Shown here: in pieces, positions 18,569 through 27,283 of the stretch
How the letters are laid out: each line of letters starts with the position of its first letter
How positions within the stretch are numbered: position 1 is the stretch's first letter
Position numbers and translations under genes: made by a program
The notes under the pieces: model-generated
Seen by the model: only the letters and a program-made list of their open reading frames with translations
What the model was told of the DNA's origin: nothing
Databases searched by the model: none
Origin: Hymenobacter aranciens
GTDB taxonomy: Bacteria > Bacteroidota > Bacteroidia > Cytophagales > Hymenobacteraceae
NCBI RefSeq assembly: GCF_030580865.1
Contig: NZ_JAUQSY010000003.1
Span: 1 to 64,000 of the forward strand
Reading direction: 5' to 3'
Length of the DNA: 64,000 nt

Positions 18569-20530
18569 ATGGAATATCTACTGGTGTTGCCGGCCGGCGT
18601 AGCTGCGTACATTTACAGCGGTTTGCAGAAGCGCTTGGGGGAGCTGGAAGAACAGCTGCGGCAGCAAAACCAGCAGGCCGCCGAGCTGTAGCGGCTCCGG
18701 CAGCAGCTGGCGAAGCGCCTGGCTGCGGCCGCCGCGTCGCCGGAAGTAACGTCTGCGCCGGTCGTGTAGCCCGCGCCAGTATATAGCACCGCCAATAGTG
18801 GCTGCGGCACTAGTTGTTGAGTGCGAGCCTGCTGTTGTGGTACCATCACTGCCCGTACTGCTGTCGGCAGCAGAGCCAGCTAAAGTGTCCACTCCAGCGC
18901 TTACCGAGCTATTGTCCGAGCCGGTTTCAGGCACGCCGCCAGCCGCGCCGCCCGCATTGCTCAAGCCGCCGGCCCCCGTGGCCCCGCCCGAACCGACGTT
19001 CTGGGAACGCGCTTCGGCGCTGCTACTGGAGGACTGAACGGGCATTCTCGAGGCTGTTATTCTGGTGACGGGGGCTGGGTATTTATGCGGCCCTGCGAGT
19101 GACGCCTTTTGCGCGGTTCTGGTTTATTTCGGGCAGCGCGGCGGCGTTGCTGGGCGCGCGCTGGGCTTTGCGCAATCAGGCGTTTGCCGTGCAGTTACGC
19201 GGCTGGCTGCAGAGTAGCGCGGCGGCCATTTTCCTGTTTTGCCTGCGCGGGCGCGTCCAGCATCCCGGGACTGAAATGGGCCAGCGAGCCGCTGGCCTAT
19301 GGCCTGCTACTCACGGATATCAGCGTCAATCTGTGGCTGGCTTACAATGCCGGGCGCGAAGCGGTGGCTTCGTTGCACGTCGTGCTGAGTTTGGTGGTGC
19401 TGCCGCCCCCGCTGGTCACGCTGAGCGCGGTGGCCAGCGTCACGGCTTTCAGCGTTTTGTGACTTATCGGCAGCTATGGCGTTGGCAATTGGTGCTGAGC
19501 ATCGTCAGATTTTTCGTCTTTCACCTCTACTGGCACCAGCAGCGGCCGGTGCTTGAATGGTTCGACAATACCCTGGCGCTGGTGCTGTTGTTCCTGGCTA
19601 TGCTGCCACACTTTGGTCGCGTGCTGCCCACCGAAAGGCTATTTATTGGATTACTAATGCGCTACTTCAGCTCCGCCGCACTTCTGCTATTCACCGGCGG
19701 CCTGGGCTTGGTGCTGCCCTCCACCGCCGAGCCACGCTACAATTCCTGGCACCACCTGAACCCTGGGCTGCTGGAAGCTAAGCTGGCGCTGGCCACCGTG
19801 ACGGTGGTGCACGAGGTGCGCACGGCTCGGTAGCCCGTAGTGGGCCATTACCGCCGCTCTAATGCTGGAAACAATTGGTCGCCAGCTACCAACCGCGCCA
19901 AGCCCGCCTGCGCGCCTATGGCCGGCTGCTCTATGGGCTGCTCTGGGCGCGGCTGGTGTCAGCCTGATGCGCTTGGCGCCCGAGCGCATGTTATCTGCCG
20001 ACTGGTGGGCCGTGGCGGTGGTCGTGCTGGCCTTGTTATGCCTACGCCGCTCTGGCGTTGCGCTCCTCAGCCACTGCGAACAATGGTTATTCCGCTACGA
20101 TGGAATGGCCCAGCGGCCTAACTGGCCTGGAAAATTTGCTGATGCCTTCGTACCAGCCCCTGGTAGCCAGCTTGCTCTATCCCGCGTTCACGGTGCTGGG
20201 CCTGCTCTTGATTCAAAGCTTCGACAAACCTCTGCTCACCGGCCTGCTGATGGTGGAGGTATTCGCCGTATTCTCGGCCAGCCTGCTGCTGCGGCGGGCT
20301 GATTTTCGCTACACCGTGCTGGCCGGCATGGCAGCCTACCTAGTGCGCCTGGTGTTCTTCGACCGCCGCCAAAGCCACACCCTGGTGCGGGCCGCCGTAT
20401 TCATTTTCATGGTTTTACTGCTGCTGGGGATGAATGCGCTCTATGTCCGCTTCCGCAACCGGACCGACCCAGCCGCGCCCGACCCGGAGCCGCCGTTTTC
20501 CAAAAACTCCGCCGAGCCGCCGGTTAGGTT
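18569..20530 (+). pseudogene. Decayed multi-spanning membrane protein (DUF2339-like)
   Basis: A coherent protein can be followed through this 2-kb stretch only by switching frames and passing stops. It starts MEYLLVLPAGVAAYIYSG, then a coiled coil interrupted by TAG after QQNQQAAEL. An Ala/Pro-rich linker continues in another frame to FWERASALLLED followed by TGA. Successive hydrophobic helices then appear in different frames (FWFISGSAAALLGARWAL; LLLTDISVNLWLAYNAG; YWHQQRPVLEWFDNTLAL; LLYPAFTVLGLLLI). N-terminal coiled coil, linker, then many helices is the layout of DUF2339 membrane proteins. Function of the intact family is unknown. At least two stops and four frame changes make this a pseudogene. 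Sequencing error is unlikely to explain so many lesions in an otherwise clean region. Confidence 0.75.
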
Positions 20531-20729
20531 ACCATTTGCGGGCAGACCGGAGAGCTTGCTTCGTCGTTTCCCGCAAGCGTTATCTGACTACTCAGCACCG
20601 CAAAGTGTGGAATTTCTACCTGCCCCCCGTAGTTCTACAAGTGCGCCTCCGGCTGGTTTCCGGTAACTTGCCCGCAGCTTTATCTGCCATTAATCAGCCG
20701 CGCTGTTTTTTTGCCGCTTTCTTGTATTC

Positions 20730-21674
20730 ATGAAACTCGCTCCAGCCTTCGCTACGGTCCTGCTCGCTACTGCTACCACGGTTGTCCAGGCTCAAGATGA
20801 CGGCCCCCGGCAGCTCGGGGCGCCGCCCTCGGTGCCTACCGCCCCGGCGCGCCCGGCGCCCGCCCCGCGCCAGCTGGGCAACGCCCCCGCCACTACGCCC
20901 GATACCGTCCGCCGGGCCGCCGCGCCCGTGCCCCCCGCCGCTACCGAACCCGTGTATGCCCCCACGCCGCCCGGCCAGATACCCGGCGGCACCAGCGCCC
21001 CCACCCGCTACCAGGTCGGCCTGAAGGGTGGCATGGTGTACAATGTGCGCGATGTGGAAACCCGCAATCCACTTTTCGGGCATTCTTATCTACTGCTTGA
21101 CGGCCAGCGCAAAATCGACTTCAAAGATGTTGGTTTCTACGAAGACGAAACCGGCCACTACGTCCGCACCACGCTGCCCAATTCCAGCCGCGAGGCCACT
21201 TTCCGCCGCGACAAAACCGGCCGTATCAGCCTCTACTCCATCACCACTACGCAGTACAATCCCGGTGGCTACCCCGGCCGCATGGGGTACGGCTACGGCG
21301 GCTTTGGCTACGGTGGCATGGGCGGCTATCCTTACGGCGGCTATCGCACGGTCAAAACCGAATACTTCTCTAAAGACAACGGTCCCATTCAGGACATGAA
21401 CATGCGCAACCTGATGCTGGCCACCCGCGACCACGCCGGGGCCCAGCAGCTGTTGGTCGATGCCCGGCGCTACCAGCGGGGCATCGTGGCCAGCTATGTG
21501 GTCGGCGGTGGCCTGCTGGTAGGGGGCCTGATACAAACCCTGCAACCTAACACGGCTGGGGTTTCGCCGCTGGTATTTGCGGCCCTACCGGTGCTGATTA
21601 TCCCCATCGTGCTGCAGAGCAAGCAGGTGAATAATCAGAAGCAGGCCATTGCGCTGTACAATAATGGCAATTAG
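20730..21674 (+). CDS. Exported protein with Pro-rich and Gly/Tyr-rich regions
   Basis: 314 residues. A signal peptide (MKLAPAFATVLLATATTVVQAQ) is followed by a Pro/Ala-rich low-complexity segment (about 25-90), a globular part with HSYLLLDGQRKIDFKDVGFY, then a Gly/Tyr-rich stretch of GYGYGGFGYGG type near 190-205. Two hydrophobic segments follow at about 250-270 and 275-295, and the tail is Asn/Gln-rich. No family is recognised. The hydrophobic C-terminal pair suggests membrane attachment. Confidence 0.75.
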   Translation: MKLAPAFATVLLATATTVVQAQDDGPRQLGAPPSVPTAPARPAPAPRQLGNAPATTPDTVRRAAAPVPPAATEPVYAPTPPGQIPGGTSAPTRYQVGLKGGMVYNVRDVETRNPLFGHSYLLLDGQRKIDFKDVGFYEDETGHYVRTTLPNSSREATFRRDKTGRISLYSITTTQYNPGGYPGRMGYGYGGFGYGGMGGYPYGGYRTVKTEYFSKDNGPIQDMNMRNLMLATRDHAGAQQLLVDARRYQRGIVASYVVGGGLLVGGLIQTLQPNTAGVSPLVFAALPVLIIPIVLQSKQVNNQKQAIALYNNGN

Positions 21675-21680
21675 TAAGGG

Positions 21681-21779
21681 GTTTTCAAGTTAAAAATTGA
21701 GGTGGTAAAAGTTGCAATCGGCTCCGGACAGGCGGCTGGGTTTAACTTTTACCCTCCAACTTTTATCTGATTTTCAAGC
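21681..21779. repeat. Imperfect heptamer-word inverted repeat
   Basis: Left arm about 21681-21715 and right arm about 21741-21779 share words such as GGTAAAAGTT and TTTTCAAG in inverted orientation, with several mismatches. It lies just after the stop of the gene at 20730-21674 and before nth. It is a degenerate member of the hairpin class seen at 9924, 29158 and 36909. Confidence 0.55.
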
Positions 21780-21809
21780 CCGCCATCCCCCTCCCGCGTA
21801 AGCCGGCCC

Positions 21810-22538
21810 ATGAAGCCCGCCACGCTCCCCGCCGATTTTACTGCCACCTTCGCCGAGCGCCAGCACAAGGCCCTGCTCGTGCACGACCGCCTCTGCGCCG
21901 AGTATGGCGCCCCTTTCCGTTTTTTCAGCACCAAAGACCCGCTCAGCGAGATAATAAGCTCGCTGCTCTCGCACCGCACCAAAAACGCCGATTCGCACCG
22001 CGCCTACCAGCAGCTGCGCGCCGCTTTCCCCACTTGGGCCGAGGTGCGCGACGCTCCTACTGCCGAAATCGAAGCCGCCATCAGCCCCGCCACCTGGCCT
22101 GAGCAGAAAGCTCCGCGCATTCAAGCCATCCTGCGGGCCGTCAGCCAGCGTTGCGGCGGCCCTTGCGACCTCGAAATGCTGGCCGATATGCCCATCCCCG
22201 AGGCCCGCGCCTGGCTGGAAGAACTTCCCGGCGTCGGCCCGAAAACTAGTGCCGCCGTGCTGCTTTTCAGTTCGCTACGCCGCCCCGCCATGCCCGTCGA
22301 CAGCCACCACCATCGCGTGGCCCAGCGCCTGGGCCTCATCGGCCCTAAGGTAGGGGAGGCTGCTGCCCACCCGCAGCTAGCCGCCCTACTACCGCCCGAC
22401 TGGACCGCCCAGCAGGTTTACGACCACCATGAGGCCCTCATGTTTCACGGCCAGAAGTGCTGTTACTTCCACACGCCCGCCTGCGGCCGCTGCGTGGTGC
22501 TCGACCAGTGCCCGTTTGGCCAGGCGAGAGTGAAGTAA
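21810..22538 (+). CDS. nth: Endonuclease III-like DNA glycosylase
   Basis: 242 residues of the HhH-GPD superfamily. Present are ISSLLSHRTKNAD, the helix-hairpin-helix LPGVGPKTSAAVLL with the catalytic Lys, the catalytic Asp in PVDSHHHRVAQRLGL, and a C-terminal 4Fe-4S cluster motif Cx6Cx2Cx5C (from CYFHTPACGRC to DQC). It excises oxidised pyrimidines and cuts at abasic sites in base-excision repair. The N-terminal 30 residues are slightly longer than in E. coli Nth. Some family members with this ‘HRTKNAD’ version act only as glycosylases of relaxed specificity, so the exact substrate is open. Confidence 0.92.
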   Translation: MKPATLPADFTATFAERQHKALLVHDRLCAEYGAPFRFFSTKDPLSEIISSLLSHRTKNADSHRAYQQLRAAFPTWAEVRDAPTAEIEAAISPATWPEQKAPRIQAILRAVSQRCGGPCDLEMLADMPIPEARAWLEELPGVGPKTSAAVLLFSSLRRPAMPVDSHHHRVAQRLGLIGPKVGEAAAHPQLAALLPPDWTAQQVYDHHEALMFHGQKCCYFHTPACGRCVVLDQCPFGQARVK

Positions 22539-22548
22539 GAACAACAAA

Positions 22549-22717
22549 CTCCCCTCCTCAGAAGAGGAGGGGATGTTTCAGCGCAGCTGAAACGGGGGGG
22601 GAGTGAAGTCGTCAGGGCTTTCGCGCCGGTAGAAAATAGCATTGCAACCGGCGCGACCGGGCCAACCACCCCCGTTTCACCTGCGCCGCAAGCTCCCCTC
22701 CTTTCTAAGGAGGGGAG
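22549..22717. repeat. Composite inverted repeat with nested hairpins
   Basis: A roughly 50-bp element occurs twice in opposite orientation (22549-22598 and 22669-22717). Each copy contains its own CTCCCCTCCT / AGGAGGGGAG hairpin and a TGAAACGGGGG edge. A 70-bp centre contains a third hairpin (CGCGCCGGT / ACCGGCGCG, about 22622-22655). It fills the space between the convergent nth and pth genes and could end both transcripts, but there is no T run. Confidence 0.8.
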
Positions 22718-22726
22718 CTTGTCGTT

Positions 22727-23293
22727 CTATTTCACATTCACCACGTTCATTGCCCGCTCCAGCCCCATCGAGCCAAAGGCCAGCACTGCCTCGGCCGCCT
22801 TCTCAATGCGTGCCGACAAGTCAATCAGCTCATCGGCCGAAAACGGATTCAGCACGTAATCCACCTGCCGCCCCTTCGGGAAATTCGCATCCACTCCAAA
22901 GCGCAGCCGGGCATATACGTCAGTCCCTAGCGTAGCCTGAATGTCTTTCAGCCCGTTGTGCCCGCCCGCCGAGCCCTGGCCCTTCAGTCGCAGCTTCCCG
23001 AAGGGCAGCGCCAGGTCGTCCGTCACCACCATCATTTGCTCCACCGGGATTTTCAGGGCGCTCAGCCAGTGCGCCGCCGCCTTGCCGCTCAGGTTCATGT
23101 AGGTAGTCGGCTTCACCAGCACGTAGGTGTGGCCTTTGCTCTTAATTTCGGTCACAAAAGCGTGGCGACCAATCTCAAAGCGCGGCGCATCGAATTTCTG
23201 CGCCAGATAGTCGGCTACCATAAATCCAATATTGTGGCGCGTATCCGCGTATTCAGGACCAATATTGCCGAGGGCCAAAACCAGAAACTTCAT
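22727..23293 (-). CDS. pth: Peptidyl-tRNA hydrolase
   Basis: 188 residues from the ATG at 23291-23293, where the protein begins MKFLVLALGNIGPEY as in the family. The catalytic His lies in DTRHNIGFMVAD, with supporting Asn in TTYMNLSGKA and Asp in VVTDDLALPFG, followed by KGQGSAGGHNGLK. It releases tRNA from prematurely dropped peptidyl-tRNA. The ribosomal protein L25/Ctc gene lies immediately upstream in the same direction, an arrangement common in bacteria, although a terminator separates the two here. Confidence 0.97.
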   Translation of the reverse strand: MKFLVLALGNIGPEYADTRHNIGFMVADYLAQKFDAPRFEIGRHAFVTEIKSKGHTYVLVKPTTYMNLSGKAAAHWLSALKIPVEQMMVVTDDLALPFGKLRLKGQGSAGGHNGLKDIQATLGTDVYARLRFGVDANFPKGRQVDYVLNPFSADELIDLSARIEKAAEAVLAFGSMGLERAMNVVNVK

Positions 23294-23356
23294 AAAATCA
23301 CAGACTTTAAACAGACTTAGCTGATTGCGCTGATACAAACGCACCAACCAGCCAAC

Positions 23357-23387
23357 AAAAAACGGCGCCTCAAAAGAAGCGCCGTTT
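23357..23387 (-). terminator. Terminator of the L25/Ctc gene
   Basis: On the minus strand, AAACGGCGC pairs with GCGCCGTTT around a 10-nt loop, followed by a T run. It lies 60 bp past the L25 stop codon and upstream of pth. Confidence 0.8.
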
Positions 23388-23446
23388 CCTGCAATAAAAC
23401 ATTAAACAATCAGTGTAATCAGCTAAATGAGCCGAAAATCAGTGAT

Positions 23447-24025
23447 TTATTTTTTGCCAGCCTGGGCCATTTCGCCTTTCAGCGCGCGCGGGATGGTGAT
23501 GGTGGCGATGGGAGCCGCCGCGTTGGTCAGGATGGTGTAGTTTTTGGCTTCTACGGCACCCACTTTGATGGATTTGCCGAGCTCCATGCCGCTGATGTTC
23601 ACCTCCACGAAGTCGGGCAGGTTTTCAGCCGAGGCACGCACTTTCACCTTGCGGATTTTGCTTACCAGCTTGCCGCCGGCCAGCACACCCGGCGATACGC
23701 CTACGTACTTAATCGGAATGTCCATCTTCACTTCTTTGCCTTCCTCCAGTTCGAGGAAGTCAACGTGCAGCAGCATTTCGTTCACGGGGTGGAACTGCGC
23801 GTCCTGCACGATGGCGCGGTACAGCGTACCCTCCACGTTAAGGTCCACGATGTGCGCCTCCGGCGTGTACAACAGCTCGCGGAACAGGATAGCGGGCACC
23901 GAGAAGTGCACCGTGTCTTTGCCGCCATACAATACGCACGGTACCTGGGCGTCAAGGCGCAGGGCCTTGGCATCCGTCTTACCGAGATTCGCTCTTTTAA
24001 ACCCTACAATCTCGAGGCTTTTCAT
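23447..24025 (-). CDS. rplY: 50S ribosomal protein L25 / general stress protein Ctc
   Basis: 192 residues, the long Ctc form. The start at 24023-24025 gives MKSLEIVGFKRANLGKTDAK, typical of the family. The N-terminal L25 domain binding 5S rRNA covers about 1-95 (VPCVLYGGKD, VHVDFLELEEGKEV region). The C-terminal TL5-like beta domain covers about 96-185, ending in an Ala/Lys-rich tail. It is a structural component of the large ribosomal subunit and in some bacteria is stress-induced. A well-formed promoter lies upstream. Confidence 0.95.
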   Translation of the reverse strand: MKSLEIVGFKRANLGKTDAKALRLDAQVPCVLYGGKDTVHFSVPAILFRELLYTPEAHIVDLNVEGTLYRAIVQDAQFHPVNEMLLHVDFLELEEGKEVKMDIPIKYVGVSPGVLAGGKLVSKIRKVKVRASAENLPDFVEVNISGMELGKSIKVGAVEAKNYTILTNAAAPIATITIPRALKGEMAQAGKK

Positions 24026-24082
24026 AAGAAGAAGTGGTTGGAAGTTGATTTCCGCTCGCGGCACCTTTGCCGAAACGGGCCG

Positions 24083-24113
24083 CAAAGGTAGTCAAAATGA
24101 AAGACAAAGGCAA
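24083..24113 (-). promoter_or_regulatory. Promoter of the L25/Ctc gene
   Basis: On the minus strand a TTG (24111-24113), 20 nt, then TACCTTTG (24083-24090) match the Bacteroidota vegetative promoter closely. It would give a leader of about 50 nt. Confidence 0.7.
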
Positions 24114-24115
24114 GC

Positions 24116-24337
24116 TCACGTCGTATTCATTTCATGGATTCCCTCGCCCATGCCACCAAGGAAAGCTCTAAAGAGCATCACCAGTAGCAGTAAGCAGCAT
24201 ACCGCAATGACTCCCCATACCAGCAGTGCTATCATAGATGCCCTTTTTGTGCGGGCATCAGAAGTGGTCCTGACTTTTCTAATGAGAAAAACAGGCAGAA
24301 TCACAAAGAAAGCAACTGCTGCTACGGCATAAAACAT
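24116..24337 (-). CDS. Small two-helix membrane protein
   Basis: 73 residues with two hydrophobic helices (about 2-20 and 34-58) joined by a basic, polar loop (RKVRTTSDARTKRAS). The tail is short and acidic. No family is recognised. Positive charges in the loop suggest both termini face outward by the positive-inside rule. It stands alone between prs and the L25 gene in the same direction. Confidence 0.6.
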   Translation of the reverse strand: MFYAVAAVAFFVILPVFLIRKVRTTSDARTKRASMIALLVWGVIAVCCLLLLVMLFRAFLGGMGEGIHEMNTT

Positions 24338-24415
24338 AAAGCCTGAAGGACAGGGAATCTAAATGCTGATGCTACAAAGCGGATTGCGTCCGGCGCGAGT
24401 TGGCTAACGACCAAT

Positions 24416-25345
24416 CTATACAAACAACGAGCTAATGCTCTCGTGCGAAACCACATTCCGAATGGCACTCGCAAACAGCGGCGCCAGCGAAATCACGCGA
24501 ATCTTCTCGTTTTGCTCCCGCAGCGGAATCGTATCAGTAGTAATGAGCTCGGTCAAAACCGAGTTGCGAATCCGCTCGTGGGCCGGGCCGCTCAGCAGCG
24601 GGTGCGTCACCACGGCGCGCACCGATTTGGCCCCGCGCTCCATCACCAGCTCGGCGGCTTTGCAGATGGTGCCGGCCGTGTCCACCATGTCGTCCACGAA
24701 CACCACATCCATGCCCGCCACGTCGCCGATTACCTGCATCGAGGCTATTTCGTTGGCCCGCAGGCGCATCTTGTCGCAGACCACGATTTCGGCCCCAAAC
24801 TTCTTGGCGAAGGCCCGGGTGCGCACCACGCCGCCCACGTCGGGCGAGGCGAAAATCAGGTTTTCGAGGTTCAGCGACTTGATGTAGGGCGCCGTCACGG
24901 TGGCCCCGTCGAGGTGGTCCACCGGGATGTCGAAGAAGCCCTGAATCTGGCCCGCGTGCAGGTCGCAGGTCATCATGCGGTCGGTGCCCACGCTTTGCAC
25001 GATGTTGGCCACCACTTTAGCCCCGATGCTCACGCGGGGCTTGTCCTTGCGGTCTTGCCGGGCGTAGCCCATGTAGGGCATCACGATGTTCACCTTGTAG
25101 GCTGAGGCGCGCTTGCAGGCGTCCACCATCAGCATCAGTTCCATGAGGTGCTCGGAGGGCGGGAACGTGCTCTGAATGAGAAATACGGCGCAGCCCCGCA
25201 CGCTCTCATTGAAGCTGGGCCCCAGTTCCGAGTCGGCAAAGCGCTGGAGGGTGAGGTCGCCCAGCTCGGTGCCGTAGGCGTCGGCAATTTTCTCGGCGAG
25301 CTCGCGGGAGGCACTCCCAGCGAAAATTTTAACCTGCGAATCCAT
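24416..25345 (-). CDS. prs: Ribose-phosphate pyrophosphokinase
   Basis: 309 residues from the ATG at 25343-25345 (MDSQVKIFAGSASRELAEKI). Class I PRPP synthase motifs are complete: FADSELGPSFNESVRG, the ATP-binding flexible loop PYMGYARQDRKDKPR, the metal-binding CDLHAGQIQGFF, and the PRPP loop VVFVDDMVDTAGTICKAA. It makes PRPP from ribose 5-phosphate and ATP for nucleotide, histidine and tryptophan synthesis. Preceded by an unusually long non-coding region with a terminator-like hairpin. Confidence 0.98.
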   Translation of the reverse strand: MDSQVKIFAGSASRELAEKIADAYGTELGDLTLQRFADSELGPSFNESVRGCAVFLIQSTFPPSEHLMELMLMVDACKRASAYKVNIVMPYMGYARQDRKDKPRVSIGAKVVANIVQSVGTDRMMTCDLHAGQIQGFFDIPVDHLDGATVTAPYIKSLNLENLIFASPDVGGVVRTRAFAKKFGAEIVVCDKMRLRANEIASMQVIGDVAGMDVVFVDDMVDTAGTICKAAELVMERGAKSVRAVVTHPLLSGPAHERIRNSVLTELITTDTIPLREQNEKIRVISLAPLFASAIRNVVSHESISSLFV

Positions 25346-25873
25346 AAGAACTGGGGCAATAACGAAGTGAGAAGGTGAGAAGAGGGAGCAACAACCCGGT
25401 GGGCGCCGGGGCAAAGGGTGGGAGCAAGGCAAAAAGCGAAAGGCGCCGACCTCTCCAGGGGGAGAAGCCAGCGCCTTTCAGCAAAACAAGGATAAAAGCA
25501 TGGCGGCCAAAACGAAGGACCGACTATGTCGAAAAACCAAACCGGGAAAAGTAGCACTACGCATCACGCCCGTTCCGTTGAGTGAAGCCCGGCGGGCCGT
25601 TTTCGGCGGTCAGGCTTTCCGGCCGTCCGCAGACGGCTACAATGCCCATCTTCAACGGGCATTCGGTGGAAAAGCAGGCACAATCCGAGGGGCACGGCAG
25701 CGGCGTAATGTTGCCCCAAAATTACGCCGAATTTGGCGAAGGTCGGTTGCCGCCGAGCCAGAAATCCGCCCGCTTCACCCGGCAAATCCACCCAATCGGC
25801 TAATTGGGAACCCACCGCCGTCCCACATTCCTTAGTATTGCAGCCATCCGCCGCTAACTACCTCCCCCAAGCT
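25346..25873. other. 528-bp non-coding region upstream of prs
   Basis: No convincing protein reading frame. On the minus strand it holds a TAATTTTG box (25717-25724), several short hairpins (for example AATGCCC / GGGCATT near 25642-25665), and a terminator-like hairpin at 25428-25478, about 85 bp before the prs start codon. It may be a prs leader or encode a small RNA. A promoter for the small gene at 25874 probably lies at its right end. Confidence 0.5.
25428..25478 (-). terminator. Terminator-like hairpin in the prs leader
   Basis: On the minus strand AAAGGCGC (25471-25478) pairs with GCGCCTTT (25439-25446), with a nested CTCTCC-type stem inside, followed by CGCTTTTTGCC. It precedes prs, so it either ends an upstream RNA or attenuates prs. 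Confidence 0.55.
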
Positions 25874-26113
25874 ATGAACAACTACCGCCCCCGCCTCGAC
25901 GATTACCCCGCCCTGACGCAACGCCTGAGCCAAACCGGCTACGAAGTGGCCCTGCACTACCTGGAGGCTGGCGCGTCGCGCCCCGTCATCACGGCCAAAC
26001 ACAAAGTTTCCGGCGAAAACAAGCTGTATTATGGGCAGTCCTTTATGGTTGGGGCCCCTATCTTGTTCGTGCAGTGGCTGGAGGGGATTACGTATGAGCT
26101 GGCGGCCGGGTAA
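25874..26113 (+). CDS. Small hypothetical protein
   Basis: 79 residues starting MNNYRPRLDDYPALTQRLSQ from the ATG at 25874; the open frame upstream runs through non-coding sequence. A predicted helix (YPALTQRLSQTGYEVAL) is followed by strands (PVITAKHKVSGENKLYYGQS). GC content is like the flanking host genes. No family is recognised and there is no signal peptide. It faces a convergent AT-rich gene. Confidence 0.6.
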   Translation: MNNYRPRLDDYPALTQRLSQTGYEVALHYLEAGASRPVITAKHKVSGENKLYYGQSFMVGAPILFVQWLEGITYELAAG

Positions 26114-26231
26114 CTAACAACCTGTGCCTATGTAAATAGCTGACGACTGGATTGAGTAGAGTCGCCCTCTGGGCAGCATTCACCATCTACCGGCCTGTCA
26201 TTCTTATAGCTGCGTTCTTGATGCCAAGCTA

Positions 26232-26615
26232 TTAAACGACTTCTTGAGCGCTACTCAATAGCTTACCAGATTCATCTACGACATTTCCACACCAGCCACA
26301 GCGAAAAATGATGCTACCATCATCCATTGTGTCACTATTAGTGTGTGCTTGGGAGCTTAAGTTGCCACCTTTCAATAGTAATATACTTCCTAAAGGAACG
26401 GCATGCTCTACCGCTTCGTCAACTAATATACCCAGCAGGTGATATGGCTCTGAGATGGGCTTGTCATAAGTTGCTCTGAATTCTAAAACTAAATCATCAA
26501 AATTGTAGGAGTTCAAGAGAATGGTGTCCTCCTCAGTAATTTCATTATCTAGAATCCAGTTGCGGATAGAGGTAATAGTTATTTTCTCAATGCGGTAGGG
26601 ACCATATTTGTGCAT
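26232..26615 (-). CDS. Hypothetical protein in AT-rich island
   Basis: 127 residues starting MHKYGPYRIEKITITSIRNW. It has an acidic N-terminal half, a central Leu/Ile/Gly strand (GSILLLKGGN), and a single CxxC near the C-terminus (FRCGWCGN), which could be half of a zinc site. Base composition is much more AT-rich than the flanking host genes, which suggests acquisition. No family is recognised. Confidence 0.6.
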   Translation of the reverse strand: MHKYGPYRIEKITITSIRNWILDNEITEEDTILLNSYNFDDLVLEFRATYDKPISEPYHLLGILVDEAVEHAVPLGSILLLKGGNLSSQAHTNSDTMDDGSIIFRCGWCGNVVDESGKLLSSAQEVV

Positions 26616-26763
26616 ATGACGAAGCGAGCCAAGTGTTCCGCTAAGTTAAGCGTAGATTAGGGCAAATTCTGTTCTTTCGCACTCCACTCAGTTAAGAGGT
26701 TTGGAACCCTTATAAACTAATAGCTAACCAGGGATTTTACTTAGAATTTTAATAATAAGCACT

Positions 26764-27198
26764 ATGCAGCAAATGTTAAAGCTAGAATTAAAAATCAAAG
26801 AATTTCAGGATGCAGTTCAGAACGATAAGTATGACAGCGTAATCGAAAAGTTGTTAAGAAAAATTGATGTGCTCAAAATAGGGATATCATTCTGGCAAAG
26901 AGAATTTTCAAAAGCTGACGATACCAACGGGATATACTATCTATGGATAAAAAGTAAGACAGAAAATAAGAAGGAAATAATTTTTGATATTATGCACGAA
27001 TTGGGGCATTGCCTTGACCCAATTAAGATTCCGCTAGATGATAGGTATAATGAAGAATTGAGAAAAGGTAGGGAGGTGCGTGCATGGCGTATTGCAGACC
27101 AGTAATTTAATTCTTACCCTGAGCTTAGTGAAGATTGGGGTGAGTACACAGAATACAAAAAGAGACTACTCCTGACATATGGAGTATTAATTACCTGA
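26764..27198 (+). pseudogene. HELGH metallopeptidase-like gene broken by a stop codon
   Basis: The frame opens MQQMLKLELKIKEFQDAVQN and carries HELGHCLDP, the HExxH zinc signature as in ImmA/IrrE-type peptidases, at about residues 80-84. A TAA at 27103-27105 interrupts it after WRIADQ, but the same frame continues with 30 sensible codons (FNSYPELSEDWGEYTEYKKR to a TGA at 27196-27198). A GAA to TAA change would explain this. A 113-residue truncated product retaining HELGH could still be made. AT-rich throughout (19 of 60 bases G or C at 26761-26820). Confidence 0.65.
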
Positions 27199-27238
27199 CT
27201 CAGCCACCATCTCAAGGTCGTAAATTCCGCAAAACGCA

Positions 27239-27274
27239 AAAACGGCCCCTCGCATCGCTGCAAGGGGCCGTTTT
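27239..27274 (-). terminator. Terminator of tRNA-Gln
   Basis: A perfect 12-bp stem (AAAACGGCCCCT / AGGGGCCGTTTT) lies just past the 3' end of the tRNA on the minus strand, with flanking A/T runs. Confidence 0.9.
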
Positions 27275-27283
27275 GTTAGGTTG

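Noticed and set aside
22549..22717. Insertion sequence
   Set aside because: No transposase reading frame of any length fits in the element, and no target-site duplication could be seen.
25500..25835. Open frames in the prs leader on both strands
   Set aside because: They overlap each other, show no protein-like composition, and contain hairpins. Treated as non-coding.
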